DNA of 64,000 nt from Coniferiporia sulphurascens (GCA_002794785.1 NBBA01000023.1:186001-250000); one strand, 5' to 3'. Positions 39,944-51,420 are shown, counted from the stretch's first letter. Translations and numbers: made by a program. The notes: generated by a model from the letters alone, not told the origin.

Positions 39944-40033
39944 ATCAGGAAGCCCCATCAACGATCATCTTCGACTTATGACATCTAGGAAGCCCCGTTG
40001 CCGTACTACCAGCCTCGACAATCAGGAAGCCCC
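39944..40033 (+). repeat. Three spaced AGGAAGCCCC repeats near the LTR 3' end
   Basis: ATCAGGAAGCCCC at 39944, ATCTAGGAAGCCCC at 39983 and ATCAGGAAGCCCC at 40021, spaced 38-39 bases. Function unknown. Confidence 0.6.
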
Positions 40034-40067
40034 GATGTTGATCCCCATGTAACTGTTGAGCTTAACA

Positions 40068-40072
40068 CTCGC
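40068..40072. repeat. TSD, right, of the solo LTR
   Basis: CTCGC after TTAACA. The LINE reading resumes directly with ACCCTCCACCTC. Confidence 0.85.
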
Positions 40073-40745
40073 ACCCTCCACCTCCGCACTGAAAGAGGCC
40101 ACCGTCAACACCTTGATGGAACATTGGTCACTCTCACTCGCCCGCCCTCTTGCCTTGACAGCCGACAAGTACCTCACTGTCAATGGGACCCCCTCCTGCC
40201 GACCCTGTAAGCTGTTAATGCAATTGGTTGACCACCCATGAAAAGAGCTCTCGGTGGTCGCCCAGATCCTCTGTCGCGCCGGTCCCTATGGGGGCTACTG
40301 GCTGAGCTTCAACTCAGTCTACCGTCGCAGGCATGGTCTGATCTCGCACTGCCAATGGCACAACCACCCCCCCTGGCCTGCCCAATCCACTGCCCACATC
40401 CTGGGTGGTTGCCATACTTTCTGGCCATGGATCCGTAAGGTCTGGCCCCCCCATGACCCTCTTCCGACCCACCACACCGAATGGGCCGGCGAAAACCGCC
40501 TCCAGGCTCTGCGTCACTGGCTAAAGCTGACAGGACACATGAACCGCCTCTCAGACCGCACCTCTGCCACCATCCGCTTGGCTTTCGCCACGATGGAGCT
40601 GGAGGGACACCCAACTGATGAAGATATGGACTTGGACCTCCTGCAGGATTACATGAGTCATATGCTTGGACCCCATCCCCAGGACCTGGACCCGGCTCTC
40701 TTGGAGCTTTCAGGTGTGCTTCCTCCCCTTTCCTCTACTCTGTGA
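40073..40745 (+). pseudogene. LINE ORF2 C-terminus (copy 13)
   Basis: It resumes STSALKEATVNTLMEHW, then LVDHP with a stop at 40239-40241, then 40254-40745 with YGGYWLSFNSVYRRRHGL, SHCQWHNHPPWPAQSTAHILGGC and the end LPPLSSTL. This is the region after RNase H with the conserved Cys/His cluster. Confidence 0.8.
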
Positions 40746-40997
40746 CCGCCTTTTGGACTCCCCCTGCATATGTCCTGGCCGGCGCTCTCACCCTCCCTTT
40801 CCAATTCTAAGTTACCCCTATTACCTGCCCTCATCTGCTTGGTTTTGTTGTAATGATATGTATTCCTCTCTCTCCTTCTCGTCCGCCCCCCCTAAATAGG
40901 GGCCCTTCCCACCTTGGCTCCCCCCGGGGAGCAGGGCCCCCACCCAGTTTCGTGCATTGTGCAATGATGGGCGCCTCTGTTGATATGTAGTTAGGGC

Positions 40998-41014
40998 CCC
41001 CCCTTTGGGGGGGC
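40998..41014 (+). promoter_or_regulatory. 3'-terminal hairpin of LINE copy 13
   Basis: CCCCCCCTTTGGGGGGG. Confidence 0.7.
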
Positions 41015-41039
41015 AGCTTGTAATTATGTAACACTACAG

Positions 41040-41040
<1 letters not shown>

Positions 41041-41076
<36 letters not shown>
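41041..41076 (+). repeat. (AAT)n tail of copy 13
   Basis: About twelve AAT units ending in AAAA. Confidence 0.8.
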
Positions 41077-41077
<1 letters not shown>

Positions 41078-43216
41078 CCCCCCTCCAACATGCATCTGCA
41101 TGCCGCACCTTCAAACACGGAGTGTGCATGGCCAAGTGGCAGTTCTATGCTGATCAGGTGGCTGAAGTGGATGCCTCCAACATCTGGACCTGGGCCAAAT
41201 GGGGCCTCGGCACCCACCCCACACCGCACCTGGGGCACCACCCTGAGGGCTGGCGGGCAGCAAAGGTTGTAATGCTCAGGAAACCAAATAAGAAGGACCC
41301 CTTCTCACCGCGGTCATACCAGCCCATCACTCTCAAGGAGACCCTAGGGAAACTCCTCAAAAAGATCATAGCTAACCGGCTCCAGTTCCTTGCCAACATG
41401 CAGGGCTGGCTGCCACCTAACCAGTATGGGGGGCGCCAAGGCCACTCGGTCTACGATGCTGCCCAACACCTTTTACAGATTGCAGAACATGCCCACTCAG
41501 AGGGCCTCGTCTGTTCGGTCCTTGCGGTCGACATTCAGGGCTTCTTTGACTCGGTACACCCTCATCTCCTTCACTGACAATTGCTGGATCTCGGTTGCGC
41601 CCCCAACATGGCCAACTGGTGCTTATCCTTCATGATGGACCGGCAGGTCGCTGTCGCCTTCAATGGCACCACCCTCCCCACCGCACCCAAACCCGACTTC
41701 GGCACCCCACAGGGATCGCCAGTCTCCCCCATCCTGTCAACGATCTTCACAGGGGTGGTCCTCCAGCACTTTCACCAAGCCGGCACCACCACCCTGGCAT
41801 ATGTTGATGACCACTTACTCATTTGTGTAGGTCCCTCAGTGGCATCCAACTGCTGCGCTCTCGCCCATGCATACCAACAACTCGACACCCTCTTCAGCAC
41901 TATCAGTCTCAACATTGAAGCCACCAAAACAGAGTGTCTCCACTTCCACCCCTCTCAGCGATGTACCGGCTATGACAGCTGGGACATGGCCAGCGTACAG
42001 GTCGACCCCAACACCCTCATCCGCCCCTCAATCCCCCTCCGGTGGTTGGGGATATGGTGGGACCCAGGCCTCTCCTTCAAGCCCCATGTCGAGCACATGC
42101 GCTCCAAAGGGCTCTCTACCCTCGCCACACTCCACATTCTGGGCAACACACAATGCGGCATCTCGGCCCTCCTCCTCTGCCGCCTGTACACCTCCTGTGT
42201 CCATTCTGTCTTCACATGGGGGGCGCCAGTCTGGTACCATGGCTGCCGCCAAAAAACTCTGGTAAACCACCTCCAAGCCATACAAAACACAGCCTGTCGC
42301 TGGATTTCGGGCATATTTAAAGGCACTTCCCCCCATTCCACAAATTTTCTTTGCTCAGTTCCCCCTCTCTCTTTCTATTTTGAATATATAAAGACTACCC
42401 ATTCTCTCCACCTCTGGCACACCCCCCACTCTATTGGCCATAAATTATTTAAAAACTTAGCTAATAGACCTTTCTCCCTTTCTTTGCAGGTCCAAGCCCC
42501 CTGGGTTCAACAGGTCCCTGCATACACACATCCCCCATGGACGGACCCACTGGCCTTCACACAAGACTGTGTCCGCTTCACCATACTGACCACCCCGGTT
42601 AGCACGGACACCTGAAAATCCTTCGTAACAGCTGCATGCCAACTAGGCCTCACCTTACATGTACAGGTATACATCGATGGCTCCCGCATTGACAATAAGT
42701 CAGGCTCAGCCATCTGTGCCATACTTGGCCAAACCCGACTTCGGTCTCACCGACTGGAGTCCCCTACATGTGCCACAGCCACAGACACCGAGGAATTTTC
42801 CCTCACCATGGCCCTGGGCTGGGTAGCACACCGCCTCCCAGTGCAACTGTGTGTCACATTGGATATCTTCTTTCTGTCCAATTTGCTGACTGCCCTCCAC
42901 CTTTTCTGCACCTGGGCTGCCGCCCCTGGCGCCCACCTCCTCCACATTTGGAAAGCAGGTGTGGAGACCCTGCTGGACTTGTACCCCCAGCTAACCGTTC
43001 ATTTCATATGGTGTCCCGGCCACTCGGACATTCCCAGTAATGAATGGGCTGACATGGAAGCGAAGCTGGTGACGGAGCTCCCCCCATCCAACCTTAAACC
43101 CTCCACCTCTGCACTGGAAGAGGTCACCATTTGCACCCTCATGGAACGGTGGATGTCCTCGCTAGCCTGCCCCCTTGCCTCACCTGCCAACAAGTACCTG
43201 GCAGTCCACGGCCTCC
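41078..43216 (+). mobile_element. LINE copy 15, ORF2 fragment with internal deletion (subfamily B)
   Basis: It starts in the spacer between endonuclease and RT (ACCCCCCTCCAAC) after the tail of copy 13 and ends in the RNase H C-side at CACGGCCTCC, where the poly(T) tail of copy 16 begins. Confidence 0.8.
41078..43216 (+). pseudogene. LINE ORF2 RT and RNase H (copy 15)
   Basis: Frame 41122-41577 has DASNIWTWAKWGLGTHPT joined directly to LGHHPEGWRAAKVVML. About 100 residues of the linker (PPPP...LSELMGAL...YPEEILTLF in relatives) are deleted in frame near 41220. RT motifs AVDIQGFFDSV, GTPQGSPVSP and YVDDHLL are present. A TGA for CGA at 41575-41577 splits RT. RNase H shows LHVQVYIDGSRIDNKSGS, DTEEFSL, SNLLTALH (Asn for the third Asp) and WCPGHSDIPSNEWADMEAK. 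A stop at 42613-42615 breaks it. Confidence 0.8.
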
Positions 43217-43270
43217 TTTTTTTTTTTTTTTTAAATTATTATTCCTGCAGTATTACATAATTACAAGCTG

Positions 43271-43287
43271 CCCCCCCGAAGGGGGGG
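43271..43287 (-). promoter_or_regulatory. 3'-terminal hairpin of LINE copy 16
   Basis: Seven C, GAA, seven G. Confidence 0.7.
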
Positions 43288-43535
43288 CCCTAACTACATA
43301 ACAACAGAGGCACCCATCATCGCACAATGCACGAAACTGGGCGGGAGCCCTGCTCCCCAAAGGGTGCCAAGGTGGGAAGGGCCCCTATTGATGAGAAGAG
43401 GAGGAGAAGGAGAGAGGAATACATATCATTACAACAAAACCAAGCGGATGAGGGCAGGTAAAGGGGGTAACTTAGAATTGGAAAGGGAGGGCGAGAGCGC
43501 CGGCCAGGACATACACAGGAGAGTCCGAAAGGCGG

Positions 43536-46500
43536 TCACAGAGTAGAGGAAAGGGGGGGAAGCACACCTGAAAGCTCCAAGAGAGCCGGGTCCGGGTCCT
43601 GGGAATGGGGTCCAAGCATATGACTCATGTAATCCCGGAGGAGGTCCAAGTCCATATCTTCATTGGTCGGGTGTCCCTCCAGCTCCATCGTGGCAAAGGC
43701 CAAGCAAATGGTGGTGGAGGTGCAGTCAGAGAGGCAGGTCATGTGTCCTGTCAGCTTTAGCCAGCGATGCAGAGCCTGGAGGTGGTTTTCGTCGGCCCAT
43801 TCAGTGTGGTGGGTTGGGAGAGGGTCACGTGGTGGCCAGACCTTATGGATCCATGGCCGGAAAGTACAGCAGCCACCCAGGATGTGGGTGGTGGATTGAG
43901 CAGGCCAGGGGGGGTGGTTGTGCCATCAGCAGTGCGAGATCAGACCATGTCTGCGTCGGTAGACTGAGTCAAAGCTCAGCCAGTAACCCCCGTAGGGACC
44001 GGCACGACATAGGATCTGGGCCACTGCCGAGAGCTCTTTTCGTGGGTGGTTGACCGTGTGCATTAACAGCTTACAGGGTCGGCGGGAGGGGGCCCTGTTG
44101 ATGGCAAGATACTTGTTGGCCATCGAGGCCAGGGGGCGGGTGAGTGAGAGTGACCAACGTTCCATCAGTGTGTTGACAGCGGCCTCTTTCAGTGCAGAGG
44201 TGGAGGGTGCTAGGGAAGATGGGGTAGGTTTGTGGCAAACTTGGCCTCACTGTCAGCCCATTCGTTCCCGGGGATGTCCGAGTGACCCGGGCACCATACA
44301 AAGTGAATGGAAAGATCCGGATATGAGTCCAAGAGGGTCTGGACCCCAGCCTTCCATTGATGAAGGAGGTGGGCGCCTGGGGCCGGCGCCCATGTGCGGA
44401 TAAGGTGGAGGGCTGTCAGCGAATCAGACAGAAAGAAGATGTCTGATGCAACAGGCAGTAGTTCCTGGAGGTGGTGTGCTGCCCATGTCGGAGCGGAGGT
44501 GAGGGAGAAAATCTCTGCATCCATGGTGGTGGCACAGGTGGGGGAGGCTAGTCGGCGCGATTTGAGGCAGGTGAGGCCCTGCATGGCGCAGACCACTGAT
44601 CCAGACTTCATGCCCATGTGCAAGCCATCGGTGAAGACCTGGAGGTGGGGGAGGGTGCTCAGGGAGCATGCGGCTTCCACAAATTCCTCACGGGTGTCTT
44701 TGCTGACTGGAGTGATAGGAGAGGCAAACGAAACTCGACCATTCATAAATGCCAGAGGATCCATCCATGGGGGATGAGTGTATGCAGGGACTGGTTGAAC
44801 CCAGGGGACCCAGACCTGTAGAGAAGTGGAAAAGGGATGGTTAGTTATGGTTTTATAAAAATGTTTTCTACCGATGGAGTGCGGGGTGCGCCATAGGTGC
44901 AGAGAATGGAGAGTTTTAGCATATTCAAGATAATAAGAAAGAGGGGGAAGGGAACAAAGGAAATTTGTAGAGAATGGAGAGGCGCCTTTGTAGACGCCGA
45001 GAATCCATCTGCATGCCATGTTTTGCACAGCCTGCAGACGGCTTACTAAAGTTTTTTGGTGCCGGCCATGGTACCAAACTGGCGTGCCCCATGTGAGGAT
45101 CGAGCGAATGCAGGCAATATATAGGCAGCATAGGAGAAGGGCCGAGATGCCGCGTTTGGTGTTACCGAGAATGCGGAGGGTGGCGAGGGTGGAGAGGCCC
45201 TTGGAACGCATTCGCTCTACATGGGCTTTAAAGGTGAGGGTGGGGTCCCACCAAATCCCAAGCCATCGGAGTGGGATGGAGGGTCGGACAAGGGTGGTAG
45301 GGTCGACTTGAACCCCGGCGGTGTCCCAATTGGTGTATGCTGGTGATCGACACCGGGGTGGGTGGAAGTGTAGGCACTCAGTCTTGGCAGCCTCGATGTT
45401 GAGACCAATGTCGCCAAAGTGAGCATTGAGTTAGTGATAGGTGTTGGACAGTTGTTGGCAGTTGGATGCCATGCTGGGTCCGACACACATGAGGAGGTGG
45501 TCGTTGACATATGCTAGGGCCGTGGTGCCGGTTTGGTGAAATTTCCGGAGGACCACACCTGCAAATATGGTGGAGAGGATCGGGGATACTGGCGATCCCT
45601 GGGGGGTGCCGAGGTCTGGTTTCTGGGTGGTTGGGAGGGTGGTGCCATCGAAAGCAATGGCAACCTGCCGGTCCGTCATGAAGGACAAACACTAGTCTGC
45701 CATGTCGGGCGGGCACTGGAGGTCCAGCAGTTGTCGGTGGAGGAGCTGTGGGTGTACTGAGTCAAAGAACCCCTGTATGTCGACTGCTAGGACCGAACAT
45801 ACACGGCCCTCTGCATGGGCATGCTCTGCAATCTGTAGAAGGTGTTGGGCAGCGTCATAGACTGAGTGTCCTTGATGCCCGCCATACTGGTTGGGTGGCA
45901 GCCAATCCCTCGTGTTAGCAAGGAACTGGAGCCTGTTAGCTATTATCTTTTCGAGGAGTTTCCCTAGGGTCTCCTCCAGGGTGATGGGCCGATAGGATCT
46001 CGGTGAGAAGGGGTCCTTCTTGTTAGGCTTCCATAGCATTACCACTTTTGCCACCCGCCAGCACTTGGGGTGGTGCCCCATGCATAGGCAATCATTGAAA
46101 AGGGTAAGGATCTCGTTGGGGTAGGCGTCTACCACCCATTTTAGTGGGCAGTAGCCGATCCCCAAGAGGCCTGGCGCTGACAGGTTGGAGGTGTCGGACA
46201 GTGCCCCTGTGAGCTCCGTGAGGAGTATGGGCGAGGCAGCTGGTTGGAGGGGAGGCAGTGGGGTGGGTGCCGCTTTTGGGGGTGGGGGGGTGCGAAGAAA
46301 GTAGTGTGGAAGAGCTCACCTTTCTCAATGTCCAACTGGGTGAAGGTGCCGTCACACTTCTTGAGCGAGGGGATTGGGGTGGGTCGGTTGCTGAGGCCTC
46401 ATTTGGCCCAGCTCCATATGTTGGAGGCGTCTGCCTGGTCAGCTTGTTCGGCATAAAAGTGCCATTTGGCCGCTCATACACCGCATTTAAAGGCATGGCA

Positions 46501-47541
46501 GGCTGCTGATCGCTGGAGGGGGGTGGTGGCTGTTGAAATCGCCTGGAGGAGCGATTTGCAGGTCGGGGTCCACCAGGGGACCTCGGTTTTTGACGGCTTG
46601 GCAATTCTGGTGAATGGGGTGAGGGCGGTGATCATCGTGTCAACCACTGCCTGTGCTTTGACGTCGAGGGTGGTGGGGTTGTCCACTAATATGAGGAAGG
46701 CAGATTTGAGTAGTGGAAAGGCAATGTTGGACCATTCCTCTCTGTCGGCTGGGAGCAGCCGGCATGTTTTCATGACTGGAGGGGGGGGCCGGGATGGCAG
46801 GGACCAGCATAGCATTGCATGGTCAGACAGTAGGGAGGTGGTTGATGAACCCGAGTCTATAATGGCATCGGGGTTGATAGCGGGTGGAGCCCAGATCATG
46901 TCAATGGGGCACCATCGACAATTGTCCACGGGCCACAAGTCAGAATCCGGGAGGTGGGCTGGCTCAAGGCCATGCTCCTGGAAGAAGTCATTGAGGGGTT
47001 GTGCCCTCAAGTCCTCCTGCCGAGTGGCAAGGAGTTTGGACCACAAGTGGTGATGATGGTTAAAGTCGCTGGCCATGAGCAGAGTGGAGGCCAAGACTGG
47101 CAGGAGTGTAAAAAGGAACGACTCACCAGGGTATTGTGGGGTGGTGGTGGTACGGTCCGGCGCATGCATTCCATAGTAGTTGCAGAGGCAGATGGTTATT
47201 TGGGAGCGGATTTCGATGGTAAGTACATCAGTGCCAGATGAGGTGGCACCAAGGACCAACCATGTGGTTGAGGGGATGGCGCGGGATACATAGGTGACTA
47301 CCCAAGGCCGCGTGGCTGGGGGTAGGACAGCTGTGTACCCTGGGAGGGAGGGTACGTTGAGGACCGGTGTGCCGGTTGGGCTGGTGAGGGATGGCTGGAG
47401 ACCAATTTGGTACCATGGTGGTTCCTGTATCAAAATGACGGTGGGTGGGGATGGGTCAGTGGTGAGGATAGGAATAAGGGAATGGACCGCAGCTAGAGAG
47501 TGGGTGGCATTCCACTGAAGAATGGAGATGTCTCTATTCAT
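43536..47541 (-). pseudogene. LINE ORF2 of copy 16, full extent
   Basis: It starts MNRDISILQWNATHS at 47541. Frame 47541-46474 (355 residues) covers the endonuclease: LILIQEPPWYQ, NYYGMHAPD, ASDFNHHHHLW (Gly to Ser before DFN) and SDH. The linker and RT follow in shifted frames (46604-46092, 46165-45692, 45688-45431) with KPNKKDPFSP, AVDIQGFFDSV, GTPQGSPVSP and YVND (third-position Asp of YVDD lost). RNase H in frame 45211-44210 has LPHLQVFTDGLHMGMKSG, DAEIFSL, SDSLTALH and WCPGHSDIPGNEWADSEAK, with all four acidic residues kept. A frameshift near 44215 precedes the C-terminus. It is the longest continuous thumb-to-RNase H frame on this strand. Confidence 0.8.
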
Positions 47542-48014
47542 TGATCCTCCATATGGTTGTCGTTGGGCCCGTCAAATGCCGCCTCGATTTGGCGAAAACG
47601 CCGTTTCTTGGGGCACTGAGGGAGGGTAGTGGGGTGGTCACCTTTGCAATTGGTGCAGTAGTGGGGATGAGGGCAGTGGTCGCCCTCGATGGCTTTGGAG
47701 GCGCACGATGTGCACGACTTATGGTGGTTGCAGGTGAGGTGTCCTCCCCTGCAGTCAGCGCAGCAGGGCTGGGCGCGGCACCCTCTTGTCCCGTGGCCAA
47801 GGCCCTGGCAGCATTCACATTGCGTGAGGCCGGGGCGGTAGGGTGGGACTGAGAGTGAGAGAGCAGAGCCGAAGAGCCACACTCATGGGCGCTTAAGTAG
47901 CTGAGCCCGGATGGATCTGTCGGGGTCGGAAAAGGAGAACACCACAGGGCACTTTTGGAGGGTCGGGAGGTGCTCCTCAGTGGCGGCAAAGTGGGGGTCG
48001 ACTACAAAGTCGAG
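47538..48014 (-). pseudogene. LINE ORF1 C-terminal part (copy 16)
   Basis: Frame 47882-47538 encodes LFGSALSLSVPPYRPGLTQ and the knuckles CECCQGLGHGTRGC, CTSCASK and CTNCKGDHPTTLPQC. A CGA-to-TGA stop sits at 47883-47885. It overlaps ORF2 as ATGA at 47538-47541. Confidence 0.75.
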
Positions 48015-48044
48015 CATCCTTCTTGACCAGTAACCACCACCATC
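48015..48044 (+). promoter_or_regulatory. 5' terminal block of LINE copy 17
   Basis: CATCCTTCTTGACCAG, followed by the shared CCACCACCATCGACTAG. Confidence 0.55.
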
Positions 48045-48072
48045 GACTAGTGCGGGTAGCTAAAACTCCCCC

Positions 48073-50077
48073 ATGTCAAACCCCAGTGGATACAGGAATG
48101 CTCTCCAATCGACTCAACCACCCCTCCCACCCCCCTCATTGGCCAGTGCCGATGCCGACAGGGCGCCAACTGGGTGGCCACTGGCAACGTTGCCACCGCT
48201 TTGCACGGCACAACCCCCACCCCCGCCCAAATCGACCCAGGCCTCCCAGCGTCGTCTTGCCCCATCCCCTGTCATCGGAGTCTCAAACACAGAATTCACC
48301 CGCACGTTCGAGCACGTCAGCCGCCCCCCATCTGAAGGCTCCAACCCCCCCGCCAGCTCTAATGAGCAAGGGGAGATGGAGGCTATCCTCGAGAATCCGC
48401 ACACTCCCTCGCCGCCGCTCACCAATAAGCGCTCATCCGAAAACCTCTCCCCACACACCCCCCGACCCCGCCCTCGAGCCCAGTTCGAACCACACACATC
48501 GGGATTTATGTACGCCATCTCCAGAGCACTAGAGGACTTTGACAGGAAGACCCACTGCTACAATCCGCAGAGATAGACTGAGCTGTGGCCAAGTTTGTGG
48601 GCGACCTCCTCTGGAACATCCAACAGACCATCGCCGGCGTTTTGAGGGATGAGAAGGACCCCCAATACATCATCTCACACAACATTGAGATGGCCTACAA
48701 CATCGCTAGGGGGGGGGTGGAAGCCTCCCTACCAGCGCCCTTTGCCCCAGCTCACCCCCAACAACAGACCCCGGCCACCGCCTCACAACCCTCTGCCCCG
48801 ATAAGGACCCCCGGAACCACTAACATGTCACCTGACGTAACTGCTCTGACTAATATTGTCAAACAGCTCTCCACAGAAGTGGCCTCCATCTCCCGCAAGT
48901 CTCCACGCTTGTCAACCGGCCCGTGCCCCGTGCCCCACAGGCCCAGAAGGCCCAGGCCACCACCACCACCACCGCCCAGCCTGCTATCACCGCAGCGCCA
49001 ACAGGCTCCTATGCACAGGTGGCGGCCGCCCTGGCCCCACCCACCACACCCAACCCCAGCCCCACTGCCCTAACCCAGGGCACTGTGTTTACCACAGTGA
49101 CCCATAAAAAGAAGAAAAAGCAATGCCAGGTCCCGCCCCCACCCCCGGTCTACACCAAGGACCCAACCCTGGTCCTCATCCCAGCCATCATCCCCAAAAC
49201 AGAACTCCAGCTCCCGGCCATGTGCCTCACGGCCACAGCATGTGAGTTTTTCTCTTCCCTTCCCACTGCTGACCAGGTCACGGTCCTTGCATCCTCCTTC
49301 AATGTGAAGGGGAACCTTGTGACCTCCTTTGCCAAGCGACCAGCCTCCGCCTCTCCAGCCACTGACACGATCATAGATCGTCACTCAGTGGTGTTTGCGG
49401 CCCATATGCGCGACAGATGCCTATCTGCAATGGCTAAACAAATCTCAGCCCACTTCACCCTCACCCCAGTCCAGGTCCACCCAAGGTCCACCCTCCGCAT
49501 CTCCATGGTGCCATGTGTGGACTACCTCTTCGGCCAAAACGGACACACCATTTCCCTGAAGGCCCTCATGGCCAAAATCCGGAATAACCCGGCACTCCAC
49601 ACCCTTGGCTTTGTAGTTGACCCACACTTTGCTGCCACAGAGGATCACCTACTGACCCTCCAGAAATGCCCTGTGGCCTTCTCCTTCTCTGACCCTGATG
49701 GCTCAATCCATGCACAGCTCCTTAGGCGCCCACGAGTTTGGCTGTTCGGATCCGCCCTCTCCCTCTCCATCCCGCCCTACCACCCCAGCCTCACCCAATG
49801 TGAATGCTGTCAGGGCCTAGGACATGGGACGAAAGGCTGCCGCGCCCAGCCCTGCTGTGCAGATTGTGGAGGGGGACATTTATCCCACAACCACCATAAG
49901 TCATGTGCATCATGTGCTACCGAAGCCATCGAGGGCGACCATTGCCCTCATCCCCGCTACTGCACTAACTGCAAGGGCGACCACCCCGCTACCCTCCCTC
50001 AATGCCCCAAGAAACAGCAATTCCGCCAGATCCTAGAGGCAGTTGAGGGACCTGAAGATGAACACATGGAGGACTAA
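48073..50077 (+). pseudogene. LINE ORF1 of copy 17, three lesions
   Basis: It starts MSNPSGYRNALQS (48073). The first frame runs to 48576 with FMYAISRALEDFDRK and breaks at a stop near 48574. The frame 48585-49073 has KFVGDLLWNIQQTIAGV. A shift near 48897 leads into the 384-residue frame 48923-50077 carrying the basic KKKKKQ stretch, SLPTADQVTVL, ISMVPCVDYLFGQNG and all knuckles (CECCQGLGHGTKGC, CASCATE, CTNCKGDHPATLPQC). The first knuckle has CECC rather than CERC but keeps the metal ligands. The end HMED-TAA shares base 50077 with the ORF2 ATG. Confidence 0.8.
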
Positions 50078-51420
50078 TGAATAGAGACATCTCTATTCTT
50101 CAGTGGAATGCCGCCTGCTCACTAGCTGCGGTCCATTCCCTCATTCCAATCCTCACCACTGACCCGTCCCCACCCTCCATTATTTTGATCCAGGAACTGC
50201 CATGGTATCAAATTGGCCTCCAACCCTCACTCACTGACCCAGCCGGCACGCCAGTATTCAATGTCCTGTCCCTCCCAGGATACATAGCCATCCTCCCCCC
50301 AGCCACCCGGCCTAGGGTAGTGACATATGTATCCCGAACCATCCCAATAACCGCCTGGTCAGTCTTAGGCGCCGCATCCTTTGGCACCGACATCCTCACC
50401 ATTGAAATCCGATCACAACTGATGATCCGCCTCTGCGACTACTATGGCATGCACGCACTGGATCGTACCACTGCCACCCCCCTCTACCCCGGTGAGTCGT
50501 TCCTTTTTACACTCCCACCGGCTTTGGCCTCTACTCTCGTGGTGGCTAGCGACTTCAACCACTGTCACCACTCATGGTCCGAACTCCTCGCTACCCAGCA
50601 GGAGAACTCGAGGGCCCAACCCCTCGATGGCTTCTTCCAGGGGCACAGCCTTGTGCCAGCTCACCTTCCGGATTCAGACTCTAGGCCTGTCGACAATTGT
50701 CGGCGGTGCCCAATTGACATGATCTGGTCCCCCCCCGTGATTAATCCTGACACAATCCTAGACTCGGGCACTTCAACCACCTCCACCTTGTCCAACCACA
50801 TTATTCTACGATGGTCCTTGCCATCTCGGTCTCCACCTCCCACCGTCAAAACCCACCAGCTACTACTGGCCGACAAGGAGGAGTGGACTGACATCGCCTT
50901 TCCACTACTCGAAGCCGCCTTCTTAATACAAGCAAATGACACCCTCACCCTTGACACCAAAGCGCAGACAGTGGTCGACTCCATGATCGCCGCTCTCGCC
51001 CCCTTCACCTGCATCAGCAAGCCGTCCAAAACCGAGGTCCCATGGTGGACCCCGACATGCAAAACGCTCCTCCAGGCGATCTCAGCAGCCCCCACCCCCC
51101 TCCAACGGTCAGCAGCCTGCCACACATTCAAGCAAGGCATCTGGGCAGCAAAGCGAAATTTTTACATGGAACAAGCAGACCAAGCAGATGCCTCCAACAT
51201 CTGGGGCTGGGCCAAACGAGGCCTCGGCAACCAACCATCACCGATCCCCTCACTTAAAAAACGAGACGGCACCTTCACCCAATTGGACGACGAGAAAGGT
51301 GAGCTCTTCCGCACTACTTTCTTCATGCCCCCACCACCCCAACAAGCGGCCGAAACACCGCCACCTCCCCCCCAACCAGCTGCCCTGCCCATACTCCTCT
51401 TGGAGCTTACGGGGCACTGA
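50077..51420 (+). CDS. LINE ORF2 part 1, APE endonuclease and linker (447 aa)
   Basis: MNRDISILQWNAACS start. QWN at 9-11, Glu40 in LIQE, DYYGMHALD near 121, SDFN near 158 (Gly to Ser but Asp and Asn kept), IDMIWSPP, and SNH where copy 4 has SDH (a possible active-site loss). Then KTEVPWWTPTCK and the proline-rich linker. A one-base deletion in GGGGCACTG near 51413 ends the frame at LELTGH. The RT continues in the next frame from 51435. Confidence 0.8.
   Translation: MNRDISILQWNAACSLAAVHSLIPILTTDPSPPSIILIQELPWYQIGLQPSLTDPAGTPVFNVLSLPGYIAILPPATRPRVVTYVSRTIPITAWSVLGAASFGTDILTIEIRSQLMIRLCDYYGMHALDRTTATPLYPGESFLFTLPPALASTLVVASDFNHCHHSWSELLATQQENSRAQPLDGFFQGHSLVPAHLPDSDSRPVDNCRRCPIDMIWSPPVINPDTILDSGTSTTSTLSNHIILRWSLPSRSPPPTVKTHQLLLADKEEWTDIAFPLLEAAFLIQANDTLTLDTKAQTVVDSMIAALAPFTCISKPSKTEVPWWTPTCKTLLQAISAAPTPLQRSAACHTFKQGIWAAKRNFYMEQADQADASNIWGWAKRGLGNQPSPIPSLKKRDGTFTQLDDEKGELFRTTFFMPPPPQQAAETPPPPPQPAALPILLLELTGH
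50080..50097 (+). promoter_or_regulatory. TAATG stop-start junction and hairpin, copy 17
   Basis: ORF1 TAA (50075-50077) and ORF2 ATG (50077-50079) share one A. AATAGAGACATCTCTATT follows immediately as an 8 bp stem. Confidence 0.65.

Larger units (their letters stand above)
39247..40067. mobile_element. Solo LTR of an LTR retrotransposon (821 bp)
   Basis: It begins TGTTACAATTTT and ends GAGCTTAACA, giving the inverted termini TGTTA/TAACA. It is flanked by a 5 bp TSD (CTCGC) inside LINE copy 13. A TATA box lies at 39610-39617, and TTAAATAAATA near 39474 is AT-rich. Composition is clearly less GC-rich than its surroundings. There is no primer-binding site, internal domain or ORF of note, so it is the footprint of recombination between the two LTRs of a Ty1/copia- or Ty3/gypsy-type element. 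The class cannot be decided from the LTR alone. Orientation is inferred as plus from the TATA box. Confidence 0.88.
40073..41077 (+). mobile_element. LINE copy 13, right part with 3' end
   Basis: ORF2 end, 3' UTR, hairpin (40998-41014) and an (AAT)n tail of about 35 bases to 41077. It is followed by copy 15 in the same orientation. Confidence 0.85.
43217..48014 (-). mobile_element. LINE copy 16, 5'-truncated in ORF1 (subfamily A)
   Basis: It spans from the poly(T) tail at 43217 to 48014 in the ORF1 RNA-binding region. There it abuts the 5' end of copy 17 head to head. Length 4.8 kb. Confidence 0.85.

Noticed and set aside
39247..40067. Possible complete LTR retrotransposon
   Set aside because: Only one LTR, directly flanked by its TSD on both sides. 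No primer-binding site or internal coding region.
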